Positions 5,429 to 8,400 of a DNA stretch of 8,400 nucleotides are shown here, piece by piece. The DNA is from an uncultured Pseudomonadota bacterium (GTDB taxonomy: Bacteria; SAR324; NAC60-12). How positions within the stretch are numbered: the first letter of the stretch is position 1; each line of letters opens with the position of its first letter. The notes beneath the pieces were generated by a model. That model saw only the letters and a list, made by a program, of their open reading frames with translations. It was not told where the DNA came from and searched no databases. The translations under genes were made by a program, and so were the position numbers. The stretch is from contig CAJXNF010000101.1 in assembly GCA_913056375.1 (NCBI GenBank), positions 1 to 8,400 on the forward strand, in the 5' to 3' direction.

Positions 5429-6322
5429 ATGACCAAGAATTCCTCCTCAGAAATTCCCCAAGGAAGACTGGCGCTGATCTTCAGTGCACCAGCTTTGCTA
5501 ATCCTTGCGGTGACCGTCCTGGTTCCACTGGCTTACGCCATCTATCTCAGTTTTCATCGCTACAACCTCAAACGAGCCAAGCGACCTTTTGCGGGTTTTC
5601 GGAATTACGAGAAAATTCTGACAGACGATAAATTCTGGGACTCGCTGGCAACCAGTTTTATCTTTGCGGTGAGTGCCGTGGCAGTCATCACCGTCGTCGC
5701 TTTCTTCCTCGCCTTGCTTTTGAATCAGGATTATCCAGGAAGAGGGATCCTTCGAGCACTGTTGCTGATCCCCTGGGCGATCCCTGATGTGGTCAATGCT
5801 CTTCTCTGGAAGTGGCTGTTGCATCCCGCGTTTGGAGTAATGAACGCTCTATTTCAAATGGGGGGCATCATCGATCAATATGTTGCCTGGTTGACCACGA
5901 TGCCGAGCGCGATGATCTGGGTGATCATTGCCTACTCCTGGAAAAACATCCCCCTGGCCACACTGCTTATTCTTGCAGGACTGCAAACGATCCCCAAAAC
6001 CCTACACGAAGCCGCAGAACTGGAAGGCGCAAATGCCTGGAAGCGGACCCAATACATCACGCTGCCTTTACTTCGTCCAACCCTCACCGTCGTGCTGATT
6101 TTTGAAACCATTTTTGCCCTAAAGGTATTCGACATCATTTATGTGTTGACTTCAGGAGGCCCCGGCAAGTCCACCACTGTCCTCGGTTGGAGCATCTATA
6201 TCAACACCTTCAAGAAGCTGGATTTCGGAACGGGCAGCGCGCTGGCCATGATTCTGGGCTTGATCACCCTCTTCATCGCCATCGTCTTCTATGCCTTCCT
6301 GGACCGTGGGGAAAAACAGTGA
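5429..6322 (+). CDS. ABC sugar transporter permease, MalF type
   Basis: This is one of the two membrane subunits that form the import channel. The 297-residue protein has six predicted membrane helices. The first, at about 13-41, ends in the common YAIYLSFHRYN pattern (36-46), and the last is near 272-291. The cytoplasmic EAA loop, which docks on the ATPase, is EAAELEG (194-200) followed by the expected ITLPLLRPT. GGPGKSTT around 242-249 is the usual periplasmic loop of MalF-like subunits, not a Walker A site. The ATG at 5429 is the only reasonable start, although its ribosome binding sequence lies unusually far away in the upstream hairpin. Its stop overlaps the next gene's start by four bases (GTGA), showing translational coupling to the MalG-type partner. 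Confidence 0.92.
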   Translation: MTKNSSSEIPQGRLALIFSAPALLILAVTVLVPLAYAIYLSFHRYNLKRAKRPFAGFRNYEKILTDDKFWDSLATSFIFAVSAVAVITVVAFFLALLLNQDYPGRGILRALLLIPWAIPDVVNALLWKWLLHPAFGVMNALFQMGGIIDQYVAWLTTMPSAMIWVIIAYSWKNIPLATLLILAGLQTIPKTLHEAAELEGANAWKRTQYITLPLLRPTLTVVLIFETIFALKVFDIIYVLTSGGPGKSTTVLGWSIYINTFKKLDFGTGSALAMILGLITLFIAIVFYAFLDRGEKQ

Positions 6323-7209
6323 AGCGTAATAACCTCACTCGCTATATTCTCCTTTATCTTGCGTCTGCGCTTTTCCTGCTGGTCTTTATCGGTCCTTTCG
6401 TCTGGCTCGTCAGCTCCAGCCTGCAACTCGAACGGCAGCTCGTCAAAGTTCCTCCTGTTTGGTTGCCCGATCCTGTTAGCCTGGCAAGCTACAAGGAGAT
6501 CTTCATGGGGGCTTTTTTCGATGAAGCAGAGGTTTCCTCATACGGTGTTAGTTCTTCCTACCAGTCACGGATATATCTCGGCTCTTTCCTCAACAGTGGA
6601 ATCATTGCCCTCAGTGTCTCTTTCTTCAGTGTGGTTTTTGGGGCCTATGCCGCCTACCCCATCGCTCGCCTCAACTTCCGAGGTAGATATACTCTGCTTT
6701 TTTCGATCCTGGTCGTACGACTTATCCCTGCCCTCGCTCTGGCGATTCCCATTGTGCTCTTCGCCAAGAAAATGGGGATGAATGACAACCTGCTGACGCT
6801 GATCTTCATCAACATGTCTTTCGTCCTGCCGTATTCGATCTGGTTGCTGCAGGCCTACTTCAAAACCATTCCTACTGAATTGGAAGACGCAGCTCGAATG
6901 GATGGCTGCAACCGCTTCCAGGTAGCCAACAAGATCATCATTCCCTTGTCGATCCCCGGGATGACTACTGCAGGAATTCTTGCCTTTCTTTTGTCCTGGG
7001 GGGAATTCCTCTTTGCTCTACTGATTACAGAGACGGAACAGTCCTACACGAGTACCGTGGTCGCCGCCATGTTTGCCAATGACGTCGATGTCAACTACGT
7101 CACCATCATCGCAGCAGGGGTGCTGGCCGTGATCCCCCCCGTAATTTTTGCTCTATTTTTCCAGAAGTACATCATCAGTGGCCTGCTCTCCGGAGCTGTT
7201 AAAAATTGA
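6319..7209 (+). CDS. ABC sugar transporter permease, MalG type, copy 1
   Basis: This second channel subunit has 296 residues and six predicted helices (about 8-32, 91-115, 122-147, 152-175, 205-230, 258-282). I place the start at the GTG at 6319, with GGGGA (6308-6312) six bases upstream. It overlaps the previous stop as GTGA, and the tandem copy also begins GTG AAG. The open frame continues upstream to 6187, but that part lies inside the MalF-type gene and has no family character. The EAA loop is ELEDAARMDGCNRF (187-200), followed by IIIPLSIPG. SSLQLERQL in the first periplasmic part and SWGEFLFALLI in helix 5 are normal for the family. It should pair with the MalF-type subunit. The whole sequence is repeated in the next permease gene. 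Confidence 0.92.
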   Translation: MKRNNLTRYILLYLASALFLLVFIGPFVWLVSSSLQLERQLVKVPPVWLPDPVSLASYKEIFMGAFFDEAEVSSYGVSSSYQSRIYLGSFLNSGIIALSVSFFSVVFGAYAAYPIARLNFRGRYTLLFSILVVRLIPALALAIPIVLFAKKMGMNDNLLTLIFINMSFVLPYSIWLLQAYFKTIPTELEDAARMDGCNRFQVANKIIIPLSIPGMTTAGILAFLLSWGEFLFALLITETEQSYTSTVVAAMFANDVDVNYVTIIAAGVLAVIPPVIFALFFQKYIISGLLSGAVKN

Positions 7210-7266
7210 AAAAACCACCTAGCAAAACGGCCACTGGCCAAGCTACCGATCTTAGTGTGTGCAGCG

Positions 7267-7374
7267 ATGCTCGAACTGGCCCTTGACGTAAAGCAAGCAC
7301 TCATCACTGGCCAAGTCCCAATCGCGGTCTATCAAGACAAGCTTGCTCAGTTGAAGTTGGGAGAATCTAAGTGA
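7267..7374 (+). CDS. Possible 35-residue ORF between the two permease copies
   Basis: An ATG at 7267 opens a 35-codon frame ending with TGA at 7372-7374, overlapping the second permease start (GTGA). The same 4-nt overlap joins the MalF-type and first MalG-type genes. The peptide starts MLELALDVKQAL, is helix-prone and mildly amphipathic, and ends KLGESK. It lacks a membrane span, a signal peptide and a clear ribosome binding site. The whole 161-bp gap is open in the frame of copy 1 after its TGA, so stop read-through would add 54 residues. It may be a coupling ORF, a remnant of the duplication, or chance. I do not recognise the sequence. Confidence 0.3.
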   Translation: MLELALDVKQALITGQVPIAVYQDKLAQLKLGESK

Positions 7375-8258
7375 AGAGCAATCGGATCATTCGCTACATA
7401 CTCCTCTATTTTGCTTCTGCGCTGTTCCTGGCTGTCTTTGTCGGCCCCTTTCTCTGGATGATTGGTGCCAGCTTGCAACTAGAAAGACAGTTGATGCAGG
7501 TTCCTGCTTCCTTGTGGCCTGATCCTGTGAGTTTTGCCAGCTACAAGGAAATCATTTATGGAGCCCTGTTCGATGAAGCCGTGATTTCAACCGAAGGGTA
7601 TAGCTCCTCGTACCAAGCTCGCGTCTACCTTGGTTCCTTTGTAAACAGCGGCATCATCGCCTTGAGCGTTTCCTTCTTCAGTGTAGTTTTTGGGGCCTAT
7701 GCCGCCTACCCCATCGCTCGCCTCAACTTCCGCGGTCGCTACACCCTGCTTTTTTCCATTCTGGTTGTCAGACTTGTGCCAGCTCTATCCCTGGCCATTC
7801 CCATTGTGCTCTTTGCCAAGCAAATGGGGATGAATGACAACTTGGTGACTTTGATCTTCATCAACATGTCCTTCGTCCTGCCGTATTCGATTTGGTTGCT
7901 GCAGGCTTACTTCAAAACGATTCCCACTGAGTTGGAGGACGCTGCCAGAATGGACGGCTGTAACCGCTTCCAGGTAGCCAACAAGATCATCATCCCTCTC
8001 TCCATTCCAGGCCTAACGACAGCAGCCATCCTCGCCTTCTTGCTCTCCTGGGGGGAATTCCTCTTCGCTCTGCTGATCACCGAGACCGAGAAGTCTTACA
8101 CCAGCACCGTGGTCGCTGGGATGTTCGCCACAGCTCTAGATGTCAGCTATGTCACCATCATCGCTGCTGGAGTACTTGCCGTAATTCCCCCTGTTGTCTT
8201 TGCTTTGTTCTTCCAGAAGTACATCATCAGTGGCTTGCTCTCTGGGGCTGTCAAGTGA
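7371..8258 (+). CDS. ABC sugar transporter permease, MalG type, copy 2
   Basis: A complete 295-residue paralog of the preceding permease, with the same six-helix layout and no frameshift or internal stop. The GTG start at 7371 has GGGAG (7359-7363) seven bases upstream. The EAA coupling loop, ELEDAARMDGCNRF (187-200), and the helices around it are identical to copy 1, so the same ATPase could drive both. Differences concentrate in helix 1, the first periplasmic segment (about 42-90, for example AVISTEGYSSSYQ against AEVSSYGVSSSYQ) and the loop before helix 6 (MFATALDVSYV against MFANDVDVNYV). In E. coli MalG the latter region reaches into the binding protein. It is therefore most simply an alternative partner for the MalF-type subunit with altered receptor contact. 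A spare copy is the other possibility. Confidence 0.92.
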   Translation: MKSNRIIRYILLYFASALFLAVFVGPFLWMIGASLQLERQLMQVPASLWPDPVSFASYKEIIYGALFDEAVISTEGYSSSYQARVYLGSFVNSGIIALSVSFFSVVFGAYAAYPIARLNFRGRYTLLFSILVVRLVPALSLAIPIVLFAKQMGMNDNLVTLIFINMSFVLPYSIWLLQAYFKTIPTELEDAARMDGCNRFQVANKIIIPLSIPGLTTAAILAFLLSWGEFLFALLITETEKSYTSTVVAGMFATALDVSYVTIIAAGVLAVIPPVVFALFFQKYIISGLLSGAVK

Positions 8259-8367
8259 TGTGACCTGCCTTGACCCCCAGGTTCTATCCTAGGCCTAAAA
8301 CCTCCCCGCTCCCTCATTCTTGTGCCTACACGACTGGAAATCCTCCAGAAATTCATGTTTTCCGATA

Positions 8368-8389
8368 AATAAATTTTTTATTGTTTTTT
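8368..8389 (+). terminator. Weak AT-only terminator-like hairpin
   Basis: AATAAA (8368-8373) pairs with TTTATT (8377-8382) and is followed by a G and six T's (8384-8389). The stem has no G-C pair, so stability is poor. A 5-bp stem CTGGA/TCCAG (8334-8348) lies just upstream. The last bases contain TTGACT (8388-8393), which could be the -35 box of a gene beyond the window. Termination after the second permease is therefore uncertain. Confidence 0.2.
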
Positions 8390-8400
8390 GACTCTCTATT

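Larger units (their letters stand above)
6319..8258 (+). repeat. Tandem duplication of the MalG-type permease gene
   Basis: Copies at 6319-7209 and 7371-8258 align without a gap at a constant offset of 1052 bp. I count about 43 amino-acid differences in 295 positions, about 85% identity. Thirty of these fall in the first 93 residues, and residues 91-134 are identical. At the DNA level synonymous changes are common, but exact blocks occur, such as 47 bp at 6634-6680 versus 7686-7732. This fits an older duplication kept under selection, perhaps with local gene conversion. Confidence 0.9.

Noticed and set aside
6152..6175. GGPGKST in the MalF-type permease as a nucleotide-binding P-loop
   Set aside because: It is the usual periplasmic loop of MalF-like permeases (commonly GGP-rich), without Walker B or signature motifs.
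6187..6318. Longer N-terminus for the first MalG-type permease
   Set aside because: The extension lies inside the MalF-type gene in another frame; the GTG at 6319 has a good ribosome binding site and matches the start of the tandem copy.
6359..6781. Plus-strand 140-codon frame inside the first MalG-type permease
   Set aside because: It is a shifted-frame shadow of a clearly conserved permease gene.

Overview
The window looks like part of the chromosome of a free-living, probably marine, Gram-negative bacterium. The evidence is a DddL-type DMSP lyase, a lipoprotein and other secreted proteins with Sec signal peptides, and a CUT1-type sugar ABC importer. Base composition is balanced in the genes and AT-rich between them. 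I cannot assign the lineage from one window. A SAR324-like or other proteobacterial origin is only a guess. I see no rRNA, tRNA, insertion sequence, phage gene or CRISPR array.

Left part (1-1215): the last codons of a possible plus-strand gene run into the window and stop at 105. A dddL-like cupin gene (115-777, minus) follows, convergent with it. An AT-rich divergent spacer with a candidate promoter and a 12-bp palindrome separates dddL from a small plus-strand gene of unknown function (1018-1215).

Middle part (1263-3753, minus): four genes lie head to tail and probably form one operon. In transcription order they are a creatininase-family amidohydrolase, a SOUL-type lipoprotein, a small secreted four-cysteine protein and a METTL7-like SAM methyltransferase. 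Gaps are 30, 75 and 16 bp.

Right part (4086-8258, plus): a 332-bp divergent control region separates the amidohydrolase gene from a binding-protein-dependent importer. It holds one candidate promoter for each direction. On the importer side it also has a 13-bp TTGGT-N3-ACCAA operator of the GntR/FadR type and a long, foldable leader. The importer genes are a solute-binding protein, a MalF-type permease and two tandem MalG-type permeases about 85% identical to each other. A 9-bp hairpin containing part of a Shine-Dalgarno-like sequence separates binding protein from first permease. A possible 35-codon ORF separates the two MalG copies and overlaps the second by 4 nt. No ATPase gene is present in the window.

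The most unusual parts are the duplicated MalG subunit and the control elements around the binding protein gene. The copies differ mainly in the N-terminal and periplasm-facing parts, while the ATPase-coupling loop is unchanged. The inferred working model is one importer able to use alternative second permeases, controlled by a GntR-type regulator encoded elsewhere. It may be functionally linked to the divergent amidohydrolase.
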